Source: Purshia tridentata
Taxonomy: Eukaryota > Streptophyta > Magnoliopsida > Rosales > Rosaceae
NCBI GenBank assembly: GCA_003254885.1
Contig: QANT01003866.1
Coordinates: 1-42,052 of the forward strand
DNA length: 42,052 nt
Direction: 5' to 3'
The position numbers and the translations under genes were made by a program. Below, piece after piece: positions 11,672 through 23,517 of this stretch. Every line of letters starts with the position of its first letter. Position 1 is the stretch's first letter. Under the pieces are notes generated by a model. It saw only the letters and a list, made by a program, of their open reading frames with translations. It made no database searches and was not told the DNA's origin.

Positions 11672-14287
11672 ATGGCGAATCTGTATGTTAAAGCTGTGCC
11701 ACCTGCGGATCTGAATAGGAACACGGAGTGGTTCATGTACCCCGGGGTTTGGACCACCTATATTCTCATCCTCTTCTTCTCTTGGCTCCTTGTGCTCTCA
11801 ATCTTTGGCTGCTCTCCTGGAATGGCTTGGACCATAGTCAATCTCGGTCATTTCGTGGTATTTCTCTCTCTCTCTTTCTCTCTCTCTCTTCCCAGTATGT
11901 AATTGTATGTTTGCACGTGTGGTTTTCATGTGTGCTGTGTTCAATTGGGTTTGTGAAATTTTCTGTTTTGTTGATTAGAGTTTGTTTGATTTGATGGTTA
12001 CATCAATCAAGTAATAACTTTTAGTTAAATCTTCTATAAATTCCATTTTGTAGTTATTTAGCTCAATGATACTTTGTGTTTCTATACATGTAATAGGTGT
12101 AGCTTTGATATTTCTACTTGGGTTATGTATATGGATGTTGAACTGGGGTCGGTGCAATGTCTTAGTTATTTGTTTGATGTGGTTATTGTATGGAGGGAGA
12201 AAACCCAGTTTGTAACTGTCTTCAATGAAGGTAGGATTTGCTTTAGTTATTCTGTAGTAGAGGATATGAACTGGATTTGGGATTTGTTGGTGGCTTAGCT
12301 TAGAGAACGAGGTTAATGTTGTGAAGCCTTCAAGTTAGTTACCACAGAATCAACTGCCATAGTAATACCACGTCGTAGGTCCATTGCATTCATCCCGGCA
12401 GCAACTGACTTGCATCCTTCAATATAAATAGCTCTGGTCAGGATCGTAGCACAAGTAGTACCTGCATACAAAGTAGACAAATCGTCTGATTTTGTGGTCT
12501 TGTGGCCGTCAAGTTTCTCCTAATATAATTAGGGATTGGATTAGATGAGACTGCCTTGTTCCACAGCCAATTAATGCAAATAGGAACAGTTTTATTTTTA
12601 GAATTGCAAACTTTGTTAAACTACTTTGATCTGTCTCTCCCGTTCTCTCTCTCTCTCTCTCTCTCCCCCCCCCCCCTCTTTGTTTCCCTCCAGTTTCGAT
12701 ATGATTATTCTGAGTATGATCGTTCAACAGTCTTTTCCCTACATAATGTATTTGATCTGAGGCCTTGGGCCAATTACAGCCTTTTGCTTATATAATGATT
12801 TGAACCCTTGAGAATTGTGTTCATTCTTGCTTTGTTAGTTTGACCTTTTATCTCTAGTTTAGTTTTATTCACATCTCCATCTACCATAGCTGAGGAGTCT
12901 GATTCTTCTTCAGGTCACCTATCAGTTCTTCCACTGGAAGAAAGGAACTCCCTTTGCTGAAGACCAGGGGATCTACAATGGACTGACTTGGTGGGAGCAG
13001 ATGGATAATGGAAAGCAGCTCACCCGCAACAGGAAGTTCTTGACCGTCGTTCCTGTGGTGCTGTAAGTTAATTTTTATGTGATAAAAATAGCTTTTTTAA
13101 GTTTTGACACTAAATTTAGATATTACTGAACCTTTGGGCTATTGATTTTATTTTAGATTAGCCTGCCCACCTCTGATCTCTTTGTGTGTGTGTGTGTGTG
13201 TCCAAATGCCTGTTGCCACAGATTTACAAGCATGCGTTTTTTTTTTTTTGGCATATACACATATTTGTTTAACTGGCCAAAACATTCTAGCAGGCCAACT
13301 GCAATCAGGAGGGTACTTGGTTACTTCCTACTAGTACTCCTTTTTTCTTCTTTTTGAAAAGTGTAAGAGACCTCAATGTTGATGCGTGCATGCTTGTCTA
13401 GATTAGTCTGCCCAATGCCCACGGAGCAGTTTACAATCCATGGTATGAGCTAGGTTGTATCCTCTTTGTTTCCACTTTCGACCTGTACTATTCGCTATGT
13501 GGACACTTCAGAATGACATTAGTGCCTGTTTTCAGCATCAAATGATTCGTGTATGCATGTTGAATACATCATATATTTGGTATGGATTTGAAATGTGTTG
13601 GATTTGCCCACTACTAGCCATGTGCTTAATTGGCTGCCCAACTAAATTATGAGGATGGAGTTTGTTAGATGCCCAAGCATGACTCATTCATGTTGCAAGG
13701 GCATACCAGGAGTGAGGCTCCCTTATGGGACATGGATCTAAGACATGGAATGCTCATTCTTCTCCACAGTTCACAAAAAGATAGCTTATTAGATTAAGAT
13801 AGTTTACTGTAAGAGAAAGTCAATTGTTCTGGCCATCAGCATTACCCTTGTATTTGTTACACATGATGCCTGGCCAAAAAAAAAAAAAATTATATACTTA
13901 AGCCATTGGTTTATGCCTCAAAACTTCTGAAGCAGTACTGTCTTTGTAAATAGTGCTGCCTATGATATGATATATATGACACTGATTTGCAAAGTCAGAC
14001 CCTGCTAAGTGAAATACATCTATGGTTTGTCAGTTGACCAATACCAGTCGTGAAGATGATAAATTTATTAGGATCTTGTCTTGAAAAGAATTTCAGTTAA
14101 ATAAAAACCGTGCTAGTTCTCATTTTTTTTTTCCTTCTTTCCTATCAGGTACTTGATAGCCTCACACACAACTGACTACCAGCATCCAATGCTTTTTCTC
14201 AACACTGTTGCAGTCATTGTGCTAGTTATTGCCAAATTCCCCAATATGCACAAAGTCCGGATCTTTGGAATCAACGGAGATATATGA
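11672..14287 (+). CDS. ORMDL family protein, regulator of serine palmitoyltransferase
   Basis: Three exons (11672-11857, 12914-13062, 14149-14287) encode 157 aa, the usual ORMDL length. ORM proteins sit in the ER membrane, bind serine palmitoyltransferase and restrain the first step of sphingolipid synthesis; in plants they also affect cell death and stress responses. Hydrophobic segments lie at about 26-46, 50-66, 104-118 and 124-140. Family signatures are present: [14 protein letters not shown] near the N-terminus, the segment [33 protein letters not shown] and the C-terminal [10 protein letters not shown]. The introns (1056 and 1086 bp) are of ordinary size. Intron 1 contains a CT/poly-C tract and an antisense CPN60 fragment; intron 2 a (TG)n tract. 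The start matches the conserved family N-terminus. Confidence 0.96.
12328..12461 (-). pseudogene. Fragment of a mitochondrial-type CPN60 (HSP60) gene, antisense in ORMDL intron 1
   Basis: Read on the minus strand, 44 consecutive codons translate without stop or frameshift to the chaperonin equatorial-domain segment that begins [11 protein letters not shown], continues with [20 protein letters not shown] and ends VDSVVTNLK. This is the well-known mitochondrial CPN60 stretch following the GDG nucleotide-binding motif. The base before it completes TATGCAG|GT, which looks like a 3' splice site, so the copy may be genomic (intron end plus exon) and not a retrocopy. However, the upstream frame also stays open for about 19 codons before a TAG. 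Similarity stops abruptly after TNLK. It is far too short (the family is about 570 aa) to fold or function and has no start codon. It is probably a transduplicated or captured fragment. Confidence 0.85.
12644..12676 (+). repeat. (TC)n followed by C12 tract in ORMDL intron 1
   Basis: A CT microsatellite (12644-12665) runs directly into 12 C (12665-12676). Confidence 0.9.
13183..13200 (+). repeat. (TG)9 microsatellite in ORMDL intron 2
   Basis: Simple dinucleotide repeat. Confidence 0.9.
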
Positions 14288-14945
14288 GTTGAGCTTACAT
14301 TTGGGTTGACATGTTCAGAAGTCGCATATCATTCCCTTGTTCTGATGAAGAGTTATATCTTTGTATAGAAGTTGGAACTGGAGGGATACTCAAATATATA
14401 ATGTTTTTTTGTGCTGACTGCTTTTCAAGCTGCCTTCTAGATGAAGGAATAATTGTATTGAGTTATCTTTGTACAGTAGAGGAATTTTATGTATCTGGAA
14501 TATCACGGTGCTTTATGAGCATATCACATATTTTAACAGTGTTTCTCTTCATAATTTTCATATATTTTCAACATAGTTGGCTGGTAGAATTTCCTTTTGT
14601 TTGTGTAGGGTGAAGTTCTCACAACATAGTGGGTTTGAGGTTATGGAGCTGAGCATTCTATAACCTTTAATAACTTTATTAAAGGGTTGTGATATATAAA
14701 TAATATGACCCAAAAAGAAGGATGGTAATATGAGGAATCAAATATTTTTTTATTTTTCATTATCCTTTTTTGCTCAATGTCCTTTCACATGGACTCCAAA
14801 GTCAATGTGCCATACATTTAAAAGGGCTGTGACTTGTATATAAAATGGTGGTGGATGCCTAGTGCGTACTACTGTGTCAAGCTGGGTTGTGCAGGCCGTC
14901 ATAAGGGATGCTCCACACTAACACTTGTATATACAATATTACTAA

Positions 14946-15066
14946 GCATACCAAATTTTTGGTACCACTTATGTACTCCCTCTTTAATAAATGTGAGATC
15001 TACTTGCATCAGTGAATTTCACATCTATTAAAGAATGAAGTGGTATACATGTGGTATCCAAAATAG
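14946..15066. mobile_element. Short foldback (MITE-like) element
   Basis: The arms 14946-15000 and 15012-15066 are imperfect reverse complements, separated by about 11 bp. The best-matching inner part is TTTAATAAATGTGAGA against TTTCACATCTATTAAA, and the outer part GCATACCAAA pairs with a TGGTATCCAAAAT-like right end. No coding capacity. The near-perfect inner stem could form an RNA hairpin if transcribed. Confidence 0.6.
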
Positions 15067-15634
15067 ATCTCCCTAGCATTACTGTTATATATATATAACT
15101 TACCAAAACTTGAATGAATGGAGAGGAGCCTAACACCTAGAGCTAGAAACGAGGCTCACACTCAGAGGCCTAAACCTTCGGGTGATAGGGTGAGTGGGAT
15201 TGGCTCAATTGGTGCACATTTTAAGCTCATGAGAAATTTTATAATGGGAATAATGTGTAGCATATAAACACATCGACAGATTTATCTTTCCATAATACGT
15301 ATTTTTTGCTCACACGGAATTCTCAAGATAGTAAAATCTCAAAACACTAGAACAATGCTTGCCTAATAAGATTTACAAGAGCAGCTAGCAGAACAAGAAA
15401 TATATACCAAACAAATAACAGATGGAGATGGGAACCATGGGATTGAGTTGGTGGAGAAAATAGTACTCATCAACACGCTTCCCTGGACCCCTCTTAACCA
15501 GAGGAATGTTTGAGGGTCCCATGCTCACCCTCAGACCAGAAAGAGAAGGTGGGTTTTTGAAGAATTTTCCTGGTGATTGGATCTATGTACTTATTTTAAT
15601 AAAGGCAGGCAGGTGGATTTGACGACACACACAT

Positions 15635-15658
15635 TATATATATATATATATATATATA
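15635..15658 (+). repeat. (TA)12 microsatellite
   Basis: Simple dinucleotide repeat in intergenic DNA. Confidence 0.95.
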
Positions 15659-16298
15659 GCAAGTAAATGATGGTTCATGGAAGGAGTCCTCTAAATTAAA
15701 CTGATGTCCATCAACGGCCGGGTGTCAAAAAAATATTAGGTTAGCTTTTGGTTGGGGCAGGTATCTAATTAAATTGTTATTTATGGTATATTGCTTACGA
15801 GCTTGGTTTTCTTGTTTCTGAAGACCCTAATGACTAACAACATTATTTGTGTAACTTGTGTTAAAGAATGTCTATTGGGTCTACCACCACACCACCACCA
15901 TTGCTAGCTTCTAATATACTTAATAAATGGACCATATATTTTGAGTTTGATTTTTAATTTATATACATATATGTATAGAGATAAACTTTTGAAATGGATA
16001 TTGGGAATTCAAATTCACTTTGAGCCTTGAATGTTCGAATGTGAAAATTTAAATTTGGGACACGTCCGTTTTGGAAAATCTTCACAACTTAATATGATTA
16101 TCTAAATTCACATCCTAACACCATAAAATATCATATGCATCATGTTATGTATTAATCTGTAGTACTTTAATTATTTAAAGTTAAATTAAAGGTGGGGCTT
16201 CATCATTTAGGTGCCCAATTTGTTGTCTAACGAAATGCTTTCCTAGCTGGAAGAATCTCAGTTGTGTTAAAGATAAGACGTCAAACCTGCTTTATCAC

Positions 16299-16302
<4 letters not shown>

Positions 16303-16330
<28 letters not shown>
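16303..16330 (+). repeat. (AG)14 microsatellite
   Basis: Simple dinucleotide repeat downstream of the Dof gene. Confidence 0.95.
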
Positions 16331-16332
<2 letters not shown>

Positions 16333-16777
16333 AATGACAACAATGTCAACAAGTGTAATTAACACAATACGTACAGTTGATCATAGACAGAAAGGACATA
16401 TGAGCAAGCGAGCAACTAATCCATTATTAATAAAAGTCTAAAGAACACATGCTAAACACTGCATAATATTATGAGATGCATGTACCCAAGATTAACTTGA
16501 AAGAAGAATGTATGAATATACAGGCCATGTTCCTTACATTCATTTCTTCTTCTATCCATACAAAACCCTCTTCTAAAGCCAAGCCCAAACTCATGATATC
16601 AATGAGCTTCATTTGCTTACATTAATTGTTCAAACAGAGAAAACATCTAGCGAGGAATTAAGTAATATAAAACAAAGAAACCATATTTATCCTATCTGTT
16701 AGTTCTGATCAACAACTTCAAATAAGTAATTAACCCAACTTGAAAAAAGTGGAAATTAAATACATACTACTTTTGTT

Positions 16778-18322
16778 TCACCATGATCCTCCACCTAACA
16801 AACCATTCCAATACCCAGTTGGATTAGCTTGCCCCTTATTCTGATGATGATCAAGTACTTGATGATGATCATGATGACCTGAGCTTGGAATCTGTTTCAA
16901 CTGATGAATATGATGATCCCCAAATGGAAACAACATCCTTCCACCATTGATCTCTTGGTCATGATCCCCATGATACCTATTCCCAAGCCCATCAACACAA
17001 AATCCAAGCTGACTTGGCTTGAATTCTTGCAAAGAGAATCCAGAAGTAGAATACATTCCATTTGAATCCGGCGGCATCCCTGGTATGAATGAGTTCACAC
17101 CCCTAGAAGCAATGCCAGTCCTAAGAAGCTCCAAAGCTGAAAGAGGAGAGGAATTAGTGGTAGACCCATCTGGGTTTTGTTGCTGATTGCCATTGTTGTA
17201 CTTGTTTTCAGTAGGGTTAGCATGGTAATTGTGCTCCATAGCAGCAGAGAAAGACAGATTAAGGTCTTGGCCTTGATGGGTACTCCTAGGGTTTTGATGT
17301 TGATGAAGAGATATTGAAGTAAACTGTGAGAGACTTGTTGGTGGGTTAAGATCGGGAATATTATTAATAATCTTTGAGGATGATGGTGATGAAGATGAAG
17401 AAGTGGATTTCTTGTTCTTTCTTGAACCTCCTCCAACAGGGACATTCCTGAGAGTTCCACCTTCAGTCCAATACCTCCTGCATGTCTTGCAAAAGTACCT
17501 TGGCTGAGTGAGGCTGTAGTTGTTGTAGTAACAGAACTTGGTGTTGGTTGAATTGCACCTTGGACAGTTCAATTGCTCTTGAGGCCTTGCCCTCTTCTCT
17601 ATCATAGACCTTGTGCATGCAGCATTAGACCCCATCTCTTGGTCCATAATTGCCTTCTCCAATCCACCACTTTCCTAATAATTATTAGCCAACAATTATC
17701 CCACAAATTAAGACCAATAATTAAAATTAAGACCCTATTACTAGTTAATTAATTAAGATAAATCAGATCAATTAGTGCACAGATCTAGAAATCTAAAACT
17801 GATTAAAGAGAGAGATATTCATAAATAACAAGTGGGGACAAATTAAACAAACTAGCTTGCTCAGCTTTTTCAGTACTTGGAGAATCGATCATACTGAAAA
17901 AGAAACATATATGGGGTATAAGATAAAAAATAAGAAAAAAAAACCAGATAATAATAACAAGTAATGCCTTTTTAGCCATCCCCTTTATCAGTTATCACAT
18001 GTGAAGAAAGAAAAAAAAAAAAAGTGCAGGGCTTTCTTGTATAAAGAACAAAACAACCTTTTATCTTTGAATATATATAAGAAATCCAGATGCCATATAT
18101 ATATGGAAGTTGCACTACTAGTTGCCTTGAACATCATCATCATCTCATATAGAAGTACAAATTAACGAGATAAAAACACTTGTGGAGCTTGATCTTATGG
18201 TAAATTGGTAATTATATATAAGATTTGATCCTACCCAGAATTGCACATTAATTAATTAAAGAAAGGAAAAACAGTACAGATGAAATAAATCCACCCACCT
18301 GCGGCCATTGAGCAGTGTCCAT
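16778..18322 (-). CDS. Dof zinc-finger transcription factor
   Basis: Plant-specific nuclear DNA-binding protein; Dof domains bind AAAG cores. Exon 1 (18299-18322) encodes only MDTAQWPQ, a start shared by several Dof proteins. A 624-bp intron (CAG|GTGGGT donor, TATTAG acceptor) precedes exon 2 (16778-17674), which opens with ESGGLEKA. The join is in phase and gives 306 aa. The C2C2 finger is intact with CX2CX21CX2C spacing at Cys45, Cys48, Cys70 and Cys73, followed by the basic [14 protein letters not shown]. After it come a Ser-rich linker, Asn/Gln-rich and His-rich stretches and a C-terminal [12 protein letters not shown]. The target genes cannot be told from sequence. The leader contains a long (CT)n repeat on the coding strand. 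It diverges from the MYB gene across about 6.2 kb. Confidence 0.94.
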
Positions 18323-18365
18323 GAATTCAGAAGAGAGAAAAGGGAAGAAAAGAAGTTGATGACTT

Positions 18366-18368
<3 letters not shown>

Positions 18369-18419
<51 letters not shown>
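18369..18419 (+). repeat. (AG)25 microsatellite in Dof 5' leader
   Basis: On the Dof coding strand this is a long CT repeat starting 47 bp upstream of the ATG, inside the probable 5' UTR. Pyrimidine-rich leaders are common in plant genes; length variation here could alter expression. Confidence 0.95.
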
Positions 18420-18421
<2 letters not shown>

Positions 18422-21296
18422 AGGGAAAGAGAAAGGGAGAAAGTGTTCACCTTTGTCTGCAGCTGCTCTTAGTGGAAGAAAGAATGTTTTGGATTGTGTT
18501 TTCGATTGTGTGTGCAAATATTGCTTTATGCTTTGGCTTACTTTATGAGTGATGATGAAAGAAAAATAAAGAAATGTCCTTGTTTTGACTAATATTAGTG
18601 CTACTTTAGTCCCCTTGTGTTATTAATGTGGGAGTTTTGTCTGATTTTGTTTAGGAAAATTGATTTTTATTGTTCTTCTATTCCTTCTCTATGGAATCAT
18701 GAGTGTGTGTGGTGTGGTGGTTTTCTCTTTTTTGACCTGATAATGGAAAAGTCTTGATTCTTGTTCTTCATTGTCACCCCTCTCTTTTAAATGTTTTCTA
18801 TAAAGGACTATACATGAACAGGGATCATAGGGGTTCTTTTGGTTCATCCAATTAGAATTTAGTTTAATTGCTTAACATCTGTATGCTATCTATTCAATAT
18901 ATGTGTCAAGATTTTCTCATAGTCTAGCAACATGTGGAATTTGCTTGAAGGGTAATTAATAAAGTAATGAAATTTTTCCTGATTTGTTTCAATGAAATTA
19001 ATTTCTCGATCTTTCAATAAAAATAAAAAACTTTAAGTAAGATTAGCTTATGAATATTTTTCAAAAATATTTGATCTTAACCGTACATATTTCTAAACAT
19101 GAAGTATAAGATTATTTTTGCATTGAAATTTTGGTCTAAGATCACACACGAGATATTTGGCGATTTGAATAACATATATAACTTGCTAGATTCTAGTTCA
19201 TTTCTCTTATAAATAAATCACTTTAAAGTGTACAATTTAAATTTGATCCAAACCTCAATCCAGATTTCTGTTGTGTATATAATAAATTGATAAACTAGAA
19301 ATTGAAAAATTAGAAGAGGAAAGAGAGATATGCAGGAGATTAATTGGTAGAGAAAGGGTAGCCGACAATAGGCGACAAAAAGGACAATGGAGGGACCCAA
19401 ATAATGCGCGGTAGAAAAGAAAAGAGGGAGAGGGAGAGAGAGAGGAGGAGTGTTGGTGATGGTGTTGGGCTGTCTTTTGTGTGATTGTGACTGTGACATT
19501 GTTTGGTTATTTGAATTTGTTCGAAACAGCCAAACGCTAAGGACTCAAATTCCCACTGCTTCTTTTTCTTTCTTTCTTTCATGTATCAATCTTTCCCTTC
19601 TTTCCCTTCTTTCATTCAGATTTCAGATTAGTCTTTTCTAAACCCTATCCTTCTCTCTCACTCTCGTACCCAACCCAACTCTAGTTGGACACTGGACACA
19701 AATATTTAATTAGTTAATACCCTCTCATTAGGTATTTAGGTTTAGGCCTTCTTTATGAGCAAAATAATGATTAATTAAGACTTTATTATGCATGTATGTA
19801 TGTGCTCCAACTAGATTTGATCAACTTTTTACCTCCTAGAGTGTAATATATAATGGCTCATATCATTAAATATATACCATCAAATTAATAATACAAAGCA
19901 TCTTTGCTTTCAAATATAAATAATTAATACTAGCTAGTATGTGATGATGAAGATGACTTCCCTTGATCGTTCATCTCACATTTTACGGAGATATACAAAG
20001 TTACGCATAGATGATAAAAGTGGTTTAGAAGATAATCAGAGAAAACACAAAAAATCGTAAACTATAAAGGGTTTTGAAACACTTTATGATGGAAGGATGC
20101 TATTAAATTTAATATATAAAAGACACCAATAACACTATCTTTAAAGATAGAGAGAAGTCGGATCCCTACTAGAACCCATACCATCTGATATATTCGACCA
20201 TACACGTGTCCTTGAATACATTCACCAAATGTACACCATTTTATTTCTGGACCACATCAATATATATCAATATGTGTAGGAGTTTATAACGCTCTATAGT
20301 GGTATGTGAAACCAATTAAGTTAGTTCTGGTTAAACACCTTTAGTGATGGCACGCTTAGTGGTATGTGAAACAATATCCACAGCAAGAGTTTAACACCTA
20401 TAGCAAGCTTGTGTGTGTCTTGCATATTTGGATTGTTTTGGTTACACAAAACAAATTAGTTTTTGTACGTGTAATTTGTTATGTAGCTGTTTCTCTTGAC
20501 CTATAGTGCAGAAATTCTGGGGCCAATGCGCCAAACATCATTATTGGATTTGAACCCACTATCTTACTTTTAGTTTTAAATCGAGAGATTGCAATTATGA
20601 GCTCGAATAGTGTGTTTGCATATAAAAACATTAATGCATTTTTAAGCCTTTGTAAAGTTGCTCTTTTAATAGTACTAGAAAATGGGGTGTCAGTATGTCA
20701 TTGATTGATGTGAATCCAGATATCAACAACATCGGGATCAATTTCAAAACTAGAATATAAAATAAGAAGGTTAGTAAGGAGTTGAATTACATAAAATAGA
20801 TTAGGATTAAAATCTATTTGCTACTGCATGCAATTTCCCAATTGGATTGAGTTTGTAGTCAAATTTCGACCACATACTCTCGTATATATATTATATCTTA
20901 ACGGTATTCGATTTAGACTTTATTAAGGGTGTTGTTTGGGTTGCAGATATTGGTCCTAGCTAGGTTGCTTGATGCCATAATTGCCATATATATATATACT
21001 TCTTTTTTTGGGTCAAGCTAGCTAGGGTTTGCCATCTATTTCTTAGCATCCAAATATTTTGAAATTGATAAATGTGATTGTTATTTTTTATTTTTTGTGA
21101 GCCAAGTTTCCATATGCATTGGATCGTGATTGTTGAATTCCATTCCTGAGAAGAGAGCTAGCTAGGGAGCTAGAGTTGCATGATTTGGTTGGTGGCTAAA
21201 AGTTGACAATATATCTCAAAAAGACAAATTATAGTTCATGGATGAAGTTGATGGATTGGATATATTTCAACGTGAAAAGCATGGAGCTGATGAGAC

Positions 21297-21322
21297 ATAT
21301 ATATATATATATATATATATAT
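21297..21322 (+). repeat. (AT)13 microsatellite
   Basis: Simple dinucleotide repeat. Confidence 0.95.
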
Positions 21323-21932
21323 GCAATTAATGGCTTCATCTCACTGTCCATGTGTGTATTTCAATCAAGTGGAAAAGATGAAAAACATTTTGAGAAATTA
21401 ATCATGTTTATGATCAAGATCTCATATATTGTTATGCAGTTACACAATTGACTCTTGAATGTCAATAAATTCATCTTTCTTTTTCTGGTATTCAAATTTG
21501 TATGTATGACATCAAAGATGTGTACAATGTGTACTTCCCTAGTAAAATAGCTTCTAATAATTCATACAATAAATAAAAAGACTAAAAAGTGTGTGAGGGA
21601 GTTAGAAGAGCTCTAAGGGAAGTATTGTTTGTTTTTGTTTTTTCCTACTTTCTTCTTGTTCTATTAATCATGTGAAAGTTAAAAAACCGTATGCTGGAAA
21701 ATTGAAGTTAACAATGGTAACAGTGAAAGTAGAATGTGTTGTCTTTTCTGGTTTTTGTTTTAATTTTTTGGTGACAAGATGTATTGTGTTGTCAAAAGGA
21801 GTACTGCAAAGTGATGGAATGTTTGGCAGCTTTGTTCTAAACTTCTAATTGCCACGCACACCATTCACTATGGTTTTATCCCCATGAAGTCATCATGGTC
21901 ATGTTATACAAATAATAGCATTATTCTTCTCC

Positions 21933-22011
21933 CATCTGTCTAGTTTAATCTGTTTAATTTGAGCTGTTTGTTCTTGGCTTAATTCAAACATCTGTCTAGT
22001 TTAATCTGTTT
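21933..22011 (+). repeat. Direct repeat, two copies of a 23-mer
   Basis: A 23-base sequence beginning CATCTGTCTAGTTTAATCTG occurs at 21933-21955 and 21989-22011; the segment after each copy (TTTGTTCTT.GCTTAAT) is also similar but shifted by an indel. This is a local tandem duplication with an offset of about 56 bp. Confidence 0.85.
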
Positions 22012-22679
22012 GTTCTTTGCTTAATGACTTCTAATCACCAAAAACATCTCTAACTTGTTGACATAAACTTAATTATGTGTTCTGTTTTCATGTTAATTGT
22101 GTCATGGCTTTAACTACCTAAACATTCGAGGAGTCGGCTTTAATATTTGCTATTGACTGGCTGGCTGGAAAGGGCGAACTCAACCTGGATTTGGGCTTTT
22201 GGGCCTTTGCTACCCACTTGGCACAACAATTATTAGCTTGTTGTTTTGGGCCCCCTTCCCTACTTAATGTTTAGTAGGCCGATCATACAAGAATTCCCTC
22301 ACTTTTCTTTACTTATTCACTTGAAGGTTGATACTCTTTCAAGTTTCACAATCATTTTTTTAAGTTTTAATTCAACTTTGCCCCCAAATTGAAAAACACA
22401 CAAAGCTAAAATAAAAAAATAAAAAAAGAAAGTAAAGGACTATATCCATCTGAAATAGCCCCATAGTTTGGCAGATTTTATAGCTTCAAGCATTCCAATG
22501 TGTGTTTTCTTGTGGTTAGACCTCCTATTTATAGGTTCAAGCTTTCCTATATTAATTTATCTAGCATTCCAAAATCTTTTCATGATTCTATTGTTAATTT
22601 TTTTTTTTCAACTTTACTCGCTATGTAATAATATAAAACTAATTTGAAAAGATCAAAACACCCTTATTTTTAAAAGAAA

Positions 22680-23000
22680 TGCTATCCACATTTTTGTTTA
22701 CGCTCCAAAATGTATTTTCATGATCTGAACCGTTTATATTTTAGATAATTATTTGAAGACTGCAAAAAGTCAACTAAATTGAAAATCATTTGATAATGTA
22801 ATCGATATAAATAAAATAACTGTTAATCAAATTGTTATCAAAACCGTCTATTTATTTTATCATTGTTACATAATCAAACGATTTCCAATTTGATTGATTT
22901 TTTGTAAGATAATCTTCATTGTTAGATCTAACAAATAAATAGTTCTAATCATCAATTTACGATGTAGAATTAGAATAATAAAGAAGAATGTGGGTAGAGA
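22680..23000. mobile_element. Foldback MITE, about 320 bp
   Basis: The left half (22680-22839) is the imperfect reverse complement of the right half (22840-23000) over nearly its whole length. Matching pieces include AAATTGAAAATCATTTGAT against ATCAAACGATTTCCAATTT. The ends are GCTATCCACATT and AATGTGGGTAGAG. Flanks TTTAAAAGAA and TTTAAAGAA could be a decayed target duplication of Mutator type. No coding capacity; transcripts would fold into a long hairpin able to make small RNAs. Confidence 0.75.
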
Positions 23001-23285
23001 AGATAGATTTAAAGAAGGCATATAGCATTCCCATAATTAACGTGTAGATCTCCCATTAAGGGGTGGGATCCAACTTGACATAGAAAGTTGTGGTTCTCAA
23101 CACATGGGCATATTAATATCCAAGTATTTTCCAGGAAGGTTGTAGTACTAGGGCTCTAATATTACTCGTTGAATAAAGTTAAAATAAGTACAGTACTGCA
23201 TACTGGAAGTGAACATATGGCCAACAGCCTATTAATATTAATTTTCGAAAATCAGAAGAATATTCTTTGTTGGAAGCTTCCAATA

Positions 23286-23356
23286 CTGTATAGTCAATAT
23301 AATAAAGTTATTATAACTCCATGTATAGTCCATATATAATAAAGTGTTATAACTTT
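23286..23356 (+). repeat. Tandem duplication, unit about 36 bp
   Basis: TGTATAGTCAATATAATAAA and TGTATAGTCCATATATAATA begin two adjacent copies that both continue AAAGT..TTATAACT. Confidence 0.75.
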
Positions 23357-23373
23357 CTGACCCCAAAATAACA

Positions 23374-23517
23374 ATGCCAATAATTATTATACTAATTTTC
23401 TTACAAAGCAAAAAGGGAAAAAAAATCCCAGAAAATTGTTTGTTTTCTCAATGATCGACAATTCTGAAATTACTAGGCATTGTTAGCTCCTTAATTATAT
23501 ATAATAATTATTGGCAT
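23374..23517. repeat. Inverted repeat with 18-bp arms
   Basis: ATGCCAATAATTATTATA at 23374-23391 and its exact reverse complement at 23500-23517 enclose about 108 bp. It may be a relic of a small foldback transposon. Confidence 0.8.

Larger units (their letters stand above)
14288..16777. other. Intergenic between convergent ORMDL and Dof genes
   Basis: Includes the ORMDL 3' UTR, one short foldback element at 14946-15066, an (AT)n and an (AG)n microsatellite and the Dof 3' UTR. A small imperfect hairpin (GGACCCCTC against GAGGGTCCC) lies at about 15484-15520. No coding region is supported; the open frames at 14311-14613 and 14834-15031 lack motifs. Confidence 0.5.

Noticed and set aside
13240..13255. 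Minus-strand GCC plus A12 tract as a reverse-oriented micro-insertion
   Set aside because: No target duplication flanks it.
13871..13888. CTGGCC followed by 13 A in ORMDL intron 2, as another micro-insertion
   Set aside because: The tail matches the pattern but no flanking direct repeat could be found, so it is not counted.
15196..15230. A-box-like TGGCTCAATTGG downstream of ORMDL, considered as a tRNA gene or SINE
   Set aside because: No cloverleaf can be drawn and no B box follows at the right distance.
15484..15520. GGACCCCTC / GAGGGTCCC hairpin considered as a miRNA precursor
   Set aside because: The stem is only about 9 bp with a bulge, far short of a plant pri-miRNA, and no known mature miRNA sequence was recognised.
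19218..19641. Cluster of overlapping open frames with Ser/Leu-rich products
   Set aside because: They arise from a purine/pyrimidine-biased stretch (GA/CT-rich) and change frame without conserved motifs.
19970..20420. Possible LTR or retroelement remnant upstream of the Dof gene
   Set aside because: Apart from one 16-bp direct repeat I could find no TG...CA ends, primer-binding site or coding trace, so I did not call an element.
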